From Alphaproteobacteria bacterium (lineage in GTDB: Bacteria > Pseudomonadota > Alphaproteobacteria > GCA-2731375): a DNA stretch of 7,102 nucleotides. The notes under the pieces were generated by a model. The model saw nothing but the letters and a program-made list of their open reading frames with translations, made no database searches and was not told the origin of the DNA. This document shows positions 1 through 6,172 of the stretch, piece after piece. The first letter of the stretch is position 1; each line of letters begins with the position of its first letter. The position numbers were made by a program, and so were the translations under genes. Location: the NCBI GenBank assembly GCA_028281075.1, contig JANQKO010000460.1, positions 1 to 7,102 of the forward strand. The letters run 5' to 3'.

Positions 1-1174
1 CGCGCTCGACCAGCCGCAGCTCGTTCAGGCGCGCGATCGCGGTTGCCGCGAGCTCGCGTTCAGCGCCGGCCTCGCGCGCCGACTTGCGCCAGTAGCGGCC
101 ATAATGCTTGCGCGCCTCGCGCAGGAAATCGGCGATATCCTGCTCGCGCGCGGCGGCGGGTTCAGGGACGGCATTGTCCGGCGCGGCATGCCGCTCTCTC
201 AGGCGGCCGGCGAGGAACTCGGCGACCAGCAGCGTGGCGTGGGCGTCCGTGCCCTCGGCCGGCATGGCGACATCGGTCAGCGCGCCGTTCTCGTCGACGA
301 GGGCGAGCCCTTCGGCCCGCTGCTCCGCCAGAAGGCCGGCGGCGTCGCCGAGGCGTGCGGCCATGGCCCCGCGCTGGTTGCTGAAATAGGCGCGGGCCGG
401 CGGGTCCAGATCCATCAGATAGACCACGGGATCGTCGAGCAGCCGGCGCGCGATCCCGTGGCGAAGCGCGGTCCGCCGGCCTTCCTCGCTGTCGGGGACA
501 TGCTCGCCGGTCAGCACCAGCAGCCGCTGCTCGAGGGTCGTGGGCGCCTCGTCCGCCGTCCAGGTGGACGGGCCGCGCGCGGCGGCGAGCATGCCGGCGA
601 GTATGCGGCGCTGCACGTCGTAAAGCGCGTCGGCCTGCTCGCCCGCGGCCTGGATGAAGGCATCTTCGTCGCCGGCGACGCGCTGCAGGACGCCGAGCGC
701 CATGAGCGTGCGGCAGACGGCCACCAGTTCCCGCCGTTCGTGGCGGGCGCCGAGCGTGAAGGTGAAACCGAGCGCGGCGAGGTCCGGGCCGGCGGCGAGC
801 GCCAGCAGCCGGTCGCCGAGAAGGCGGAGCGTGATCTGCGGATCGGCGCGTTCGAGCACCGCGCAGGCGAGGCAGAGAAGCACGTAGCGGCGCCGGTCGT
901 AGCCGACCAGGCCGCGCGTGGCATCGGCGAGGTCGGCCGGCCGTTTGTAAAGCCGGGCGCCGTCGCGTTCGACATGCAGAAGCCAGCCGGTCTCCCGGGC
1001 GAACCATTCGCGCAAGGAATCGGCGTGACGGCGAACGGCGGTGAAGTCCTGGTGCGTCGGGCGCATCAGCGGCGTCATCAGCAGCGCGCGCACCGCGGCA
1101 CGGAATTCCTCGCGCTGAAAGTGCTGCTGCCGGCGGTCGATGCCGTCGCTGTCCTGCGCGCGGTCGGCCGTCAT
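1..1174 (-). CDS. jetB: Wadjet JetB-like protein (TIGR02678/DUF2398), 3' end cut by window edge
   Basis: A single open frame runs from ATG at 1174 to the left edge: 391 codons with no stop, close to the full length I recall for this family, so little of the C-terminus is missing. Recognisable stretches include ETGWLLHVERDGARLYKRP (about residues 60-78), YDRRRYVLLCLACAVLERAD (92-111) and HYGRYWRKSAREAG (357-370), typical of TIGR02678. In Wadjet systems the JetB subunit is the KITE-type winged-helix partner that binds the kleisin JetA and, with the SMC ATPase JetC, forms a loop-extruding complex. JetD then cleaves circular plasmid DNA. The start overlaps the jetA stop by 4 nt (ATGA), so translation is probably coupled; only a weak purine-rich stretch (GGGACGGA) precedes it. 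The family call is from motif recognition. The exact role of DUF2398 in this subtype is inferred from its position beside DUF2397. Open frames on other strands across this region are shadows. Confidence 0.87.
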   Translation of the reverse strand, partial: MTADRAQDSDGIDRRQQHFQREEFRAAVRALLMTPLMRPTHQDFTAVRRHADSLREWFARETGWLLHVERDGARLYKRPADLADATRGLVGYDRRRYVLLCLACAVLERADPQITLRLLGDRLLALAAGPDLAALGFTFTLGARHERRELVAVCRTLMALGVLQRVAGDEDAFIQAAGEQADALYDVQRRILAGMLAAARGPSTWTADEAPTTLEQRLLVLTGEHVPDSEEGRRTALRHGIARRLLDDPVVYLMDLDPPARAYFSNQRGAMAARLGDAAGLLAEQRAEGLALVDENGALTDVAMPAEGTDAHATLLVAEFLAGRLRERHAAPDNAVPEPAAAREQDIADFLREARKHYGRYWRKSAREAGAERELAATAIARLNELRLVER

Positions 1175-2691
1175 GGTCCGTCCCGCGTGGGCGTGATCGT
1201 CAGCAGATGGTCGCGTCCCGCGAAGACGCCGTGCGGGGTGACGATCCGGGCATGGGTGTCGGCGGCCAGCGGCTTGAGCCGGATATGCAGCAGGCCGTCG
1301 CCGGTTCGCCGCTCCACCGTGGCGTCGGGACCGTCCTGTTCGCCCAGCGCATCGCCGAGCAGGCCGAGAAACTGGCCAAAGGCCTGCAGGTCGAGCTCGC
1401 CGAGGTCCGAAAGCCGGGCGGGCCGGCCGGTGGCGAGCCGTCGTCGCGCCGCTTCGACCTGGGCCGATTCCTCAGCGAGCTGACGCGCCAGAAGCCGGCG
1501 GGCGTCGCCGCGGTCCTTCACGCGGGGCAGCGGTCCCCGTGGCGCGGCTTCGCCATAGCGCCGCAGGCGCGGGTGAATGCGCAAGGGCGGGGCCTCGATC
1601 CAGGACGTGTTGGCCGGCAGCTCGGCGTCCGTTCCGGTGTCGAGGCAAAAGTGGCGCGCCGGATGCAGGGCGAAGGCGGCGCGCGCGAGGCGATGCGCGC
1701 CATCGTCGTCGTCGCAGGCGGCGAACCATCGGGCGAGCACGCGGAAATCGGCCGAGCGGTCGCTGCGGCCGCTGCGCCGTTCGTTGAGCGCGGCGATCGC
1801 GCCCAGGAGCTGGGGGATGGCCGCGCGCGCCCGTGCCCGCAACAGCTCGGCCTGGGGCGGTTCGTGGCCGGTGCTGAGGAACCAGCCGCGCAGGCCTTTC
1901 CAGCGTTCCCGCCAGGTCTCCAGATTGCGGCTTCGGGCGTCGCGCCGGTCCGCCGCGTCGCCGGGCGCGGAATCGCGCGATTCGCGCTCGGCGACCTTCG
2001 CCAGCATCGCCTCGATATCCGGCTCCAGGCCGTGGATGACGCGGGCGATGGTGTCGGCGCGGCGCACGAGATCGCCCATGAAACGCTCGAGATAGTCGAT
2101 CAGCCGGCGCTTGTAGCCGACCACGGCGCTGGCATCGGCCTGCTGCAGCTCGATGCTGCGCGCGACCCCGGCCATGAACGCCTGGGCGTTCTCGGTCAGG
2201 CCCTCGAAGACGCGAACGAGGTCCCGCAGCGTCTCGTGGATCTTGGCGACGTCGGCGTCGGGGGCGGCGGCCAGGGCCCGCAGCGCCTGCAGCCGGTTGG
2301 AGATATCCTCCAGCGCGACCGTCTGCAGCTCGGCCCGCTGCCGGAGCGTCCGCGTGAAGACGGCGAGCGCCGATTCCACCGCCTCGCCGCCCCGCGAGAG
2401 CCGGTAGAGAAAGCGCGCCCGGTAGAAGTCGCTGAGGCTCGACACCCGTGCCGTATCGGGATGGGATTCCAGATTGCCCCAGGCGGTGAGCTGGCTGAGC
2501 GCGGCGTTGACGTCCTCGATCCGGGGCGGCGTGTCCGGCCACCGGGCTTCGGCCAGCACCTCGTCGGGCCGTAACTGCAGGCGGTATTGCCGCTTCGCGG
2601 CCGCGAAGACGTCCATGATGCAGCGATAGAGGGCGGCCTTCTCGGCGCTGACGTGGCGGAACAGGTCCGCGGTCTCGATCGTGTCCTGCAT
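1171..2691 (-). CDS. jetA: Wadjet JetA-like protein (TIGR02677/DUF2397), kleisin-type subunit
   Basis: A 506-residue protein, about the usual length for TIGR02677. ATG at 2691 is preferred because GAGGTGG lies 8 nt upstream. An in-frame GTG at 2703 would add four residues but lies inside that ribosome binding site. Residues about 11-105 look like a winged-helix region and include HPDTARVSSLSDFYRARFLY (77-96). Next come helical segments with YKRRLIDYLERFMGDLVRR (193-211), WKGLRGWF (264-271), and LARWFAACDDDDGAHRLARA (319-338) followed by a HPARHF segment. No signal peptide or membrane segment is seen. In Wadjet, JetA is the MukF-like kleisin linking the SMC heads and the KITE subunit in a complex that restricts plasmids. 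This DUF2397 class is generally listed as type III (numbering from memory). The gene is first in its operon and overlaps jetB by 4 nt. Family membership is fairly certain; anti-plasmid activity is inferred. Confidence 0.88.
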   Translation of the reverse strand: MQDTIETADLFRHVSAEKAALYRCIMDVFAAAKRQYRLQLRPDEVLAEARWPDTPPRIEDVNAALSQLTAWGNLESHPDTARVSSLSDFYRARFLYRLSRGGEAVESALAVFTRTLRQRAELQTVALEDISNRLQALRALAAAPDADVAKIHETLRDLVRVFEGLTENAQAFMAGVARSIELQQADASAVVGYKRRLIDYLERFMGDLVRRADTIARVIHGLEPDIEAMLAKVAERESRDSAPGDAADRRDARSRNLETWRERWKGLRGWFLSTGHEPPQAELLRARARAAIPQLLGAIAALNERRSGRSDRSADFRVLARWFAACDDDDGAHRLARAAFALHPARHFCLDTGTDAELPANTSWIEAPPLRIHPRLRRYGEAAPRGPLPRVKDRGDARRLLARQLAEESAQVEAARRRLATGRPARLSDLGELDLQAFGQFLGLLGDALGEQDGPDATVERRTGDGLLHIRLKPLAADTHARIVTPHGVFAGRDHLLTITPTRDGP

Positions 2692-2699
2692 GGGAAATA

Positions 2700-2719
2700 C
2701 CACCTCGGCGCGTTCCGAG
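2700..2719 (-). promoter_or_regulatory. jetA ribosome binding site within a small hairpin
   Basis: On the minus strand CTCGG, loop AACGCG, CCGAG forms a perfect 5-bp GC-rich stem. The second arm continues into GAGGTGG (2700-2706), the Shine-Dalgarno sequence 8 nt before ATG 2691. The stem therefore covers the GAG of the ribosome binding site. This could lower or condition translation initiation, but a 5-bp stem also arises easily by chance in GC-rich DNA. The ribosome binding site itself is clear; the regulatory reading is inference. Confidence 0.5.
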
Positions 2720-2722
2720 TAG

Positions 2723-2750
2723 ATGTTGCTTTTTTGTTCCAGAATGTCAA
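2723..2750 (-). promoter_or_regulatory. candidate jetA promoter
   Basis: A perfect -35 hexamer TTGACA lies at 2745-2750 on the minus strand. At 16 nt spacing the best -10 is CAACAT (2723-2728, 3 of 6 matches to TATAAT); at 17 nt it is AACATC. The spacer holds a run of six A. The -10 is poor, so the promoter may be weak, need an activator, or be a chance match. It would start transcription some 25 nt upstream of ATG 2691. Confidence 0.4.
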
Positions 2751-2789
2751 GGCGCGCTTCCGCGTTTCGGTCGACATTTCCGGCCGGGC

Positions 2790-2801
2790 GGTGACATCAC
2801 C
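2790..2801. repeat. inverted repeat GGTGA-CA-TCACC upstream of the jetA promoter
   Basis: A perfect 5-bp inverted repeat around a 2-bp centre. It lies about 40 bp upstream of the candidate jetA -35 box and 40 bp downstream of the toxin stop codon. A 2-nt centre is too short for a good hairpin loop, so a protein-binding operator is the more natural reading. No regulator is identified, and a match of this size can be chance. Confidence 0.3.
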
Positions 2802-2816
2802 TGAAAAACGGCTCAC

Positions 2817-2840
2817 CACAAAGACGCAAAGGCACCAAGA
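2817..2840. repeat. three imperfect 8-bp tandem units (CRCAAAGR-like) beside the toxin stop codon
   Basis: Three consecutive octamers, CACAAAGA, CGCAAAGG and CACCAAGA, end exactly where the RES toxin stop codon begins. Read in one plus-strand frame the stretch gives TTKTQRHQ, a string I recall from spurious short proteins in many unrelated bacterial genomes, where the source is a dispersed intergenic CACAAAGACACAAAG-type repeat. Purine-rich, lower-GC composition sets it apart from its surroundings. The units are seen directly; membership of a dispersed repeat family is from memory. A preceding CTGAAAAACGG (2801-2811) may belong to the same element. Confidence 0.55.
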
Positions 2841-3539
2841 TCACGCTGCCGGCACGTCCTGGCTGACGGTGTAGTTGGGCGTGCCGTTCCAGGACAGTTT
2901 CCATCGCGCGCCCGGGCGGAGGTTCTGCACGGCATGGGGATGGAAGGCGACCAGGCATTCGCCGCCGGGGCGCCGGCACGAGGGGTAGACGAGACCGCGA
3001 CCATGGTGCGGCTTGCCACGCAGCGTCCGGGCCAGCGTCTGGCCGGCGGGATAGCCGACGGCGGGGTCGGCATGCAGGCAGGCGGGGACGGGGGTGACGG
3101 ACCTGAGGTCGTGGAAGTCGCCGATGAAGGCGGCGAGAAGGGCCTGATAGACCGTCTCGTCCTCGAAGACGCCGGCGAAGCCGAGCTCGCGGGTCTTGTG
3201 GAAGCCGACCTCGTCGATCGCCGTCAGGTCGTCGAAGGCAGCATACCAGGCGCCGCGGGTTTCGTCGTTGAAGCGGTTGCCGCCCCGGCGGGCATAGGCG
3301 AAAGCGGCGTTGATCATGGTCTCGCCCCAGACGCCGAACGCCAGCTCGCGGCGGTCGAGGCCGGCGGCGCCCTGGCGTTCGGCGCGCAGGCGGGCCGAGG
3401 TGAGCCCTTCGATGTCGGCGAGGACCGCGAACTCGTCCTCGTCGTCCACCAGCGGCCGCAGCACCGGCGGCTTGTGGTAGGCGGTGGGGATGAGGCGGAC
3501 GGTGTCGGTTCTGGCGAGCGCCGAGAGGGGCGGGATCAC
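2841..3539 (-). CDS. RES-domain toxin (NAD+ phosphorylase/glycohydrolase family)
   Basis: A 232-residue protein starting at GTG 3539, which overlaps the antitoxin TGA by 4 nt (GTGA), as is usual for translationally coupled toxin-antitoxin pairs. RES hallmarks appear in order: RGGNRFND with Arg89, AWYAAFDD with Tyr99, LTAIDEVGF with Glu110, and GLVYPSCRRPGGECLVAF (182-199) with Ser187. Arg, Glu and Ser give the family its name, and all are present, so the active site looks intact. Characterised relatives such as MbcT destroy cellular NAD+ by phosphorolysis or hydrolysis, causing growth arrest or death when the antitoxin is lost. No signal peptide or membrane segment is seen, so it is presumably cytoplasmic. 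It lies immediately upstream of jetA on the same strand. The RES family call is strong; phosphorylase versus hydrolase activity cannot be told from sequence. Confidence 0.9.
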   Translation of the reverse strand: MIPPLSALARTDTVRLIPTAYHKPPVLRPLVDDEDEFAVLADIEGLTSARLRAERQGAAGLDRRELAFGVWGETMINAAFAYARRGGNRFNDETRGAWYAAFDDLTAIDEVGFHKTRELGFAGVFEDETVYQALLAAFIGDFHDLRSVTPVPACLHADPAVGYPAGQTLARTLRGKPHHGRGLVYPSCRRPGGECLVAFHPHAVQNLRPGARWKLSWNGTPNYTVSQDVPAA

Positions 3540-3949
3540 AACCCGCCCCGGACCGCGTCGACATAGTCGCGCGCGGCCAGGATCGCCGGTAACCCGCCCT
3601 CGACCATGACCTGCTCCGGCGGGCGGCCCTGGAACAGCGGTCCCTTGTTCGGCAGCGATACCCAGCGGTCGGCGAGATCGTGCGAAAAATAGAGATGCAG
3701 CGCCTTGTAGAGGCCGACAAGGCCGCTGACGCGCAGAAGCTGGTCCTGCTTCAGGACGCCATCCCAGGCCTGCGTCTTGATCCGGCTCCAGGTGCGGGGG
3801 CTGACCGAGATCAGGTCCGCCGCCGTGGCGTTCTTCAGCCGCCAGGCCGCGACGATCCGGGCATAGGCCTTGGCCGCGACGGCCGCCACCTCGCGCGAGT
3901 CGCGGGCGTCCATGGAGGACGCGGTGTCAAATGCCAGTGTTTCCGCCAT
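3536..3949 (-). CDS. Xre/MbcA/ParS-type antitoxin (DUF2384 toxin-binding domain)
   Basis: A 137-residue protein from ATG 3949. Residues about 24-75 resemble the Xre-like helix-turn-helix of this family, with ATAADLISVSPRTWSRIK (41-58) as the likely DNA-recognition part. Residues about 85-137 form the MbcA/ParS/Xre toxin-binding domain, with WVSLPNKGPLFQGRPPEQVM (96-115) followed by a GGL...AARDYVDAVRGG tail. In known pairs the C-terminus plugs the toxin active site, and the N-terminus represses the operon. The gene precedes and overlaps the RES toxin by 4 nt, the standard order. No good Shine-Dalgarno sequence precedes the start, and the leader from the candidate promoter would be only about 20 nt. 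The palindrome 14 bp upstream of the start codon is a likely autoregulatory operator. Confidence 0.92.
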   Translation of the reverse strand: MAETLAFDTASSMDARDSREVAAVAAKAYARIVAAWRLKNATAADLISVSPRTWSRIKTQAWDGVLKQDQLLRVSGLVGLYKALHLYFSHDLADRWVSLPNKGPLFQGRPPEQVMVEGGLPAILAARDYVDAVRGGL

Positions 3950-3962
3950 TGTTGTCTTGGCT

Positions 3963-3974
3963 TGCCATTTGGCA
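3963..3974. promoter_or_regulatory. candidate antitoxin operator TGCCA-TT-TGGCA
   Basis: A perfect 5-bp inverted repeat with a 2-bp centre lies between the candidate toxin-antitoxin -10 box and the antitoxin start, so a bound repressor would cover the transcription start. The half-site TTGGC also recurs at 3957-3961 and 3991-3995, spaced 12 and 22 bp from the copy at 3969. This suggests several helix-turn-helix binding sites. Binding by the neighbouring antitoxin is inferred from how this family regulates itself. Confidence 0.5.
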
Positions 3975-3975
3975 T

Positions 3976-4004
3976 AATATAATTAGTCAGTTGGCAAAGA
4001 TCAA
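3976..4004 (-). promoter_or_regulatory. candidate promoter of the antitoxin-toxin operon
   Basis: On the minus strand, -35 TTGATC (3999-4004, 4 of 6) and -10 TATATT (3976-3981, 5 of 6) are separated by exactly 17 nt, inside a distinctly AT-rich patch. The -10 lies about 27 nt upstream of the antitoxin ATG, giving a leader of roughly 20 nt. Position, spacing and the overlapping palindrome agree with an autorepressed toxin-antitoxin promoter. Confidence 0.55.
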
Positions 4005-4029
4005 GCGTGATCTGCACGTCATGGTTGAG

Positions 4030-4050
4030 GGTTCCGGGCAGAGGTTCCGG
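4030..4050. repeat. short direct repeat GGTTCCGG
   Basis: GGTTCCGG occurs at 4030-4037 and again at 4043-4050, a 13-bp period, within the divergent intergenic region between the toxin-antitoxin and TPR genes. It might be a paired regulator half-site, but it could equally be chance in GC-rich DNA. No function is assigned. Confidence 0.25.
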
Positions 4051-4109
4051 ACCGTGTCGATGGCCCGGAGATCGCGGCCGTGTCGGGATTGGCTTTTATC
4101 GGGCGGCGA

Positions 4110-4138
4110 TTGCCGCTAAAAACCCCTGCCGGTACATT
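4110..4138 (+). promoter_or_regulatory. weak candidate promoter of the TPR-bamB-der operon
   Basis: TTGCCG (4110-4115, 4 of 6 to the -35 consensus) and TACATT (4133-4138, 4 of 6 to the -10) are 17 nt apart, placing a start about 25 nt before the GTG at 4169. A perfect 5-bp hairpin, GCGGC-GATT-GCCGC (4103-4116), overlaps the -35. It is not followed by a T-tract, so it is not a typical terminator. Nothing better is visible on the plus strand in 3950-4168. Confidence 0.33.
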
Positions 4139-4168
4139 GGCCGGCGATCGAGAACAGCCGAGGATCGC

Positions 4169-4822
4169 GTGTCGGACAATCTGTTCCGCGAAGTCGACGA
4201 GGACCTTCGCAAGGACAAGCTGCAGGCGCTGTGGAAGCGCTATGGCGCGGTCGTGATCGCGGGCTGCGTGGCGCTGGTCCTGGGCACGGCGGGCTCAGTC
4301 TTCTGGCGCGACTACCAGGCCGGCCAGCGCAGCGCCGACTCGGCGCGGTTCGCCGCCGCCATCGACCTGGTCGAGCGCGGCGACAACGCCGCCGCCGTCG
4401 ACGCCTTCGTCGCGCTGGCCGACGACGCCGGCGGCGGCTACGCCCTGCTGGCCCGCTTTCACGAGGCCGCGGCGCGGGCGGAAACCGGCGATGGCCGGGG
4501 CGCGGTCGCGGTCTATGACGGCATCGCCGCCGATGGCGGCCCCGACCAGGTCTACCGCGACCTGGCGGCGCTGATGGCCGCCATGCAGCTCGCCAACAGT
4601 GCCTCGGCGGCCGACATCGAGACGCGGCTGCAAGCGCTGCTGGCCGACGACAATCCGTGGCGGTTCTCGGCCCGCGAGCTGATCGCCGCCGTGGCGGTCC
4701 GCGAGGGCCGGACGGCGGCCGCGGTGGAGAGCTTCAGGACGCTGGCCGAGGCGGACGAGGCGCCGCCCGGCCTGCGCGCCCGCGCCCGGCAGATGCTGGA
4801 CGCGCTGGGCGCCGGGGAGTGA
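4169..4822 (+). CDS. TPR-like membrane-anchored protein, YfgM-like ancillary translocon family
   Basis: A 217-residue protein. The start is taken as GTG 4169, giving SDNLFREVDEDLRKDK, the usual beginning of alphaproteobacterial homologues. GAGGA (4160-4164) precedes it, at a short 4-nt spacing. The frame is open back to 4007, but that extension is basic and unlike the family, and it covers promoter sequence. A charged N-terminus (1-24) is followed by one hydrophobic segment (about 26-46) and then Ala-rich helical repeats to the end, consistent with an inner-membrane protein with a periplasmic TPR-like domain (TPR_21/YfgM type). E. coli YfgM associates with SecYEG and periplasmic chaperones. 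Sequence similarity to YfgM is weak by eye; the call rests on topology, length and position directly before bamB and der. The stop lies 5 nt before bamB. Confidence 0.8.
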   Translation: MSDNLFREVDEDLRKDKLQALWKRYGAVVIAGCVALVLGTAGSVFWRDYQAGQRSADSARFAAAIDLVERGDNAAAVDAFVALADDAGGGYALLARFHEAAARAETGDGRGAVAVYDGIAADGGPDQVYRDLAALMAAMQLANSASAADIETRLQALLADDNPWRFSARELIAAVAVREGRTAAAVESFRTLAEADEAPPGLRARARQMLDALGAGE

Positions 4823-4827
4823 GACCC

Positions 4828-6168
4828 GTGACACCGTCGTCGGGATGGGCGCGACGGCTGGCGGTGCTGCCGCTGGCGGCGCTGCTGGCGGGCTGCGAGC
4901 TGCTGCCGGACTGGGTCGGCGACGCCGAGGACCCGCCGCTGCCGGGCGAGCGGATCTCCGTGCTGAGCCTGCAGGACACGCTGGAACCGGATCCGCGCAT
5001 CGCCGATCTGGAGGTGCGGCTGCCGCGGCCCTGGCGCAACCCCGACTGGCCGCAGGCCGGCGGCTTTCCGAACCATGCCATGCACCACCTGGAGCTGCCG
5101 CACGACCTGGCGACCGCCTGGGAAGCCAGCGTCGGCGAAGGCTCGGGCTCGCTGGTCCGCCTGCTGGCGCCGCCGATCGTCGCCGGCGGCCGGGTCTTCG
5201 TGATGGATGCCGAAAGCCGGATCTCGGCGATCGACGCCAACAGCGGCGAGCGGCTGTGGCGGGCCAACGCCACGCCCAAGGGCGAGGACGAGGGCGCGCT
5301 GGGCGGCGGCCTGGCGCTGGATGGCGGCGTCCTGTTCGTCAGCACCGGCTATGGCGAGGTCTACGCGCTGGAGGCCGAGACCGGCCGGGTCTACTGGGAG
5401 CGGCGGATCGGCGTGCCGATGCGGGCGCCGCCGACGGCGGCCGACGGCCGGGTCTTCGTCGTCACCTACGACAACCAGCTTTTCGCGCTGGCCGCCGACG
5501 ACGGCCGGGTGCTGTGGAACCATGTCGGCATCCCCGAGGACGCCGGCCTGGTCGGCGGCGCCAGCCCCGCCGTCGACGGCGATATCGTCGTCGTCCCCTA
5601 TACCTCGGGCGAGCTGTTCGCGCTCAGGGTCGAGAACGGCCGCGTGGTCTGGAGCGACCAGTTGGTCAAGGCCGCCCGCTTCACGCCGCTGGCCGCGCTG
5701 AGCGACATCCGCGGCCGGCCGGTGGTCGACCGCGGCCGGGTCATCGCCGTCAGCCATTCCGGCCGCATGGCCGCGATCGACCTGCGCACCGGCGAACGCA
5801 TCTGGGACCGGGACATCACCGGCGTCGAGACGCCCTGGGTCGGCGGCGACTTCATCTTCGTCGTCACCACCCAGGCCGAGCTGCTCTGCCTGTCGCGGCG
5901 CGACGGCCGGATCCGCTGGGTGGCGCAGCTTCAGCGCTTCGAGGACGAGGAAGACCGGGAGGACCCGATCCAGTGGAGCGGGCCGGTGCTGGTCAGCGAC
6001 CGGCTGGTGCTGGTGTCGAGCCACGGCCGTGCGGTCTCGGTCTCGCCCTATACCGGCACGGTGCTGGGCGAGCTGCGGCTGCCGGCGGCGTCGTTCATCG
6101 CGCCGGTGGTGGCCGACGGCACGCTCTATATCCTGTCCGACGACGCGGAACTGATCGCGCTGCGCTGA
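4828..6168 (+). CDS. bamB: outer-membrane assembly lipoprotein BamB (PQQ-like beta-propeller)
   Basis: A 446-residue protein from GTG 4828, with GGGGAG (4814-4819) 8 nt upstream inside the end of the TPR gene. A lipoprotein signal peptide is clear: basic WARR, a hydrophobic core and the lipobox LAGC with Cys23. After an N-terminal segment with RLPRPWRNPDWPQAGG (64-79) come repeated PQQ-type propeller blades, for example GRVFVMDAESRISAIDANSG (121-140), GEVYALEAETGRVYW (176-190), NQLFALAADDGRVLW (216-230), GELFALRVENGRVVW (261-275) and GRMAAIDLRTGERIW (312-326), ending at ADGTLYILSDDAELIALR. BamB is the periplasm-facing lipoprotein of the BAM complex, which inserts beta-barrel proteins into the outer membrane. 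It may be annotated as PQQ-binding or PQQ-like repeat protein; nothing suggests it is an enzyme. It lies between the TPR gene and der in one operon. Confidence 0.93.
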   Translation: MTPSSGWARRLAVLPLAALLAGCELLPDWVGDAEDPPLPGERISVLSLQDTLEPDPRIADLEVRLPRPWRNPDWPQAGGFPNHAMHHLELPHDLATAWEASVGEGSGSLVRLLAPPIVAGGRVFVMDAESRISAIDANSGERLWRANATPKGEDEGALGGGLALDGGVLFVSTGYGEVYALEAETGRVYWERRIGVPMRAPPTAADGRVFVVTYDNQLFALAADDGRVLWNHVGIPEDAGLVGGASPAVDGDIVVVPYTSGELFALRVENGRVVWSDQLVKAARFTPLAALSDIRGRPVVDRGRVIAVSHSGRMAAIDLRTGERIWDRDITGVETPWVGGDFIFVVTTQAELLCLSRRDGRIRWVAQLQRFEDEEDREDPIQWSGPVLVSDRLVLVSSHGRAVSVSPYTGTVLGELRLPAASFIAPVVADGTLYILSDDAELIALR

Positions 6169-6172
6169 ACCG

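Noticed and set aside
104..1483. Long plus-strand open frame (459 codons) antisense to jetB, and a similar one at 1207-2574 antisense to jetA
   Set aside because: Compositions are Gly/Arg/Ala-rich with no recognisable domain, and they lie opposite frames with clear family motifs and coupled starts. Such shadows are common in GC-rich DNA.
4103..4116. GCGGC-GATT-GCCGC hairpin as a transcription terminator
   Set aside because: Neither strand has a T-tract after the stem; the plus strand continues TAAAAACCCC and the minus strand CCGATAAAAG. It may be a leader structure or chance.
4007..4168. A 54-codon N-terminal extension of the TPR protein
   Set aside because: The extension is basic and unlike the family, which begins with SDNLFREVDE-type sequence. 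The GTG at 4169 has a GAGGA upstream, and the extension would overlap candidate regulatory DNA.
5938..5968. Acidic patch EDEEDREDP in BamB as an inserted element
   Set aside because: It falls in a loop between propeller blades, stays in frame, and acidic loops here fit my memory of alphaproteobacterial BamB. No repeat or insertion boundary is seen.
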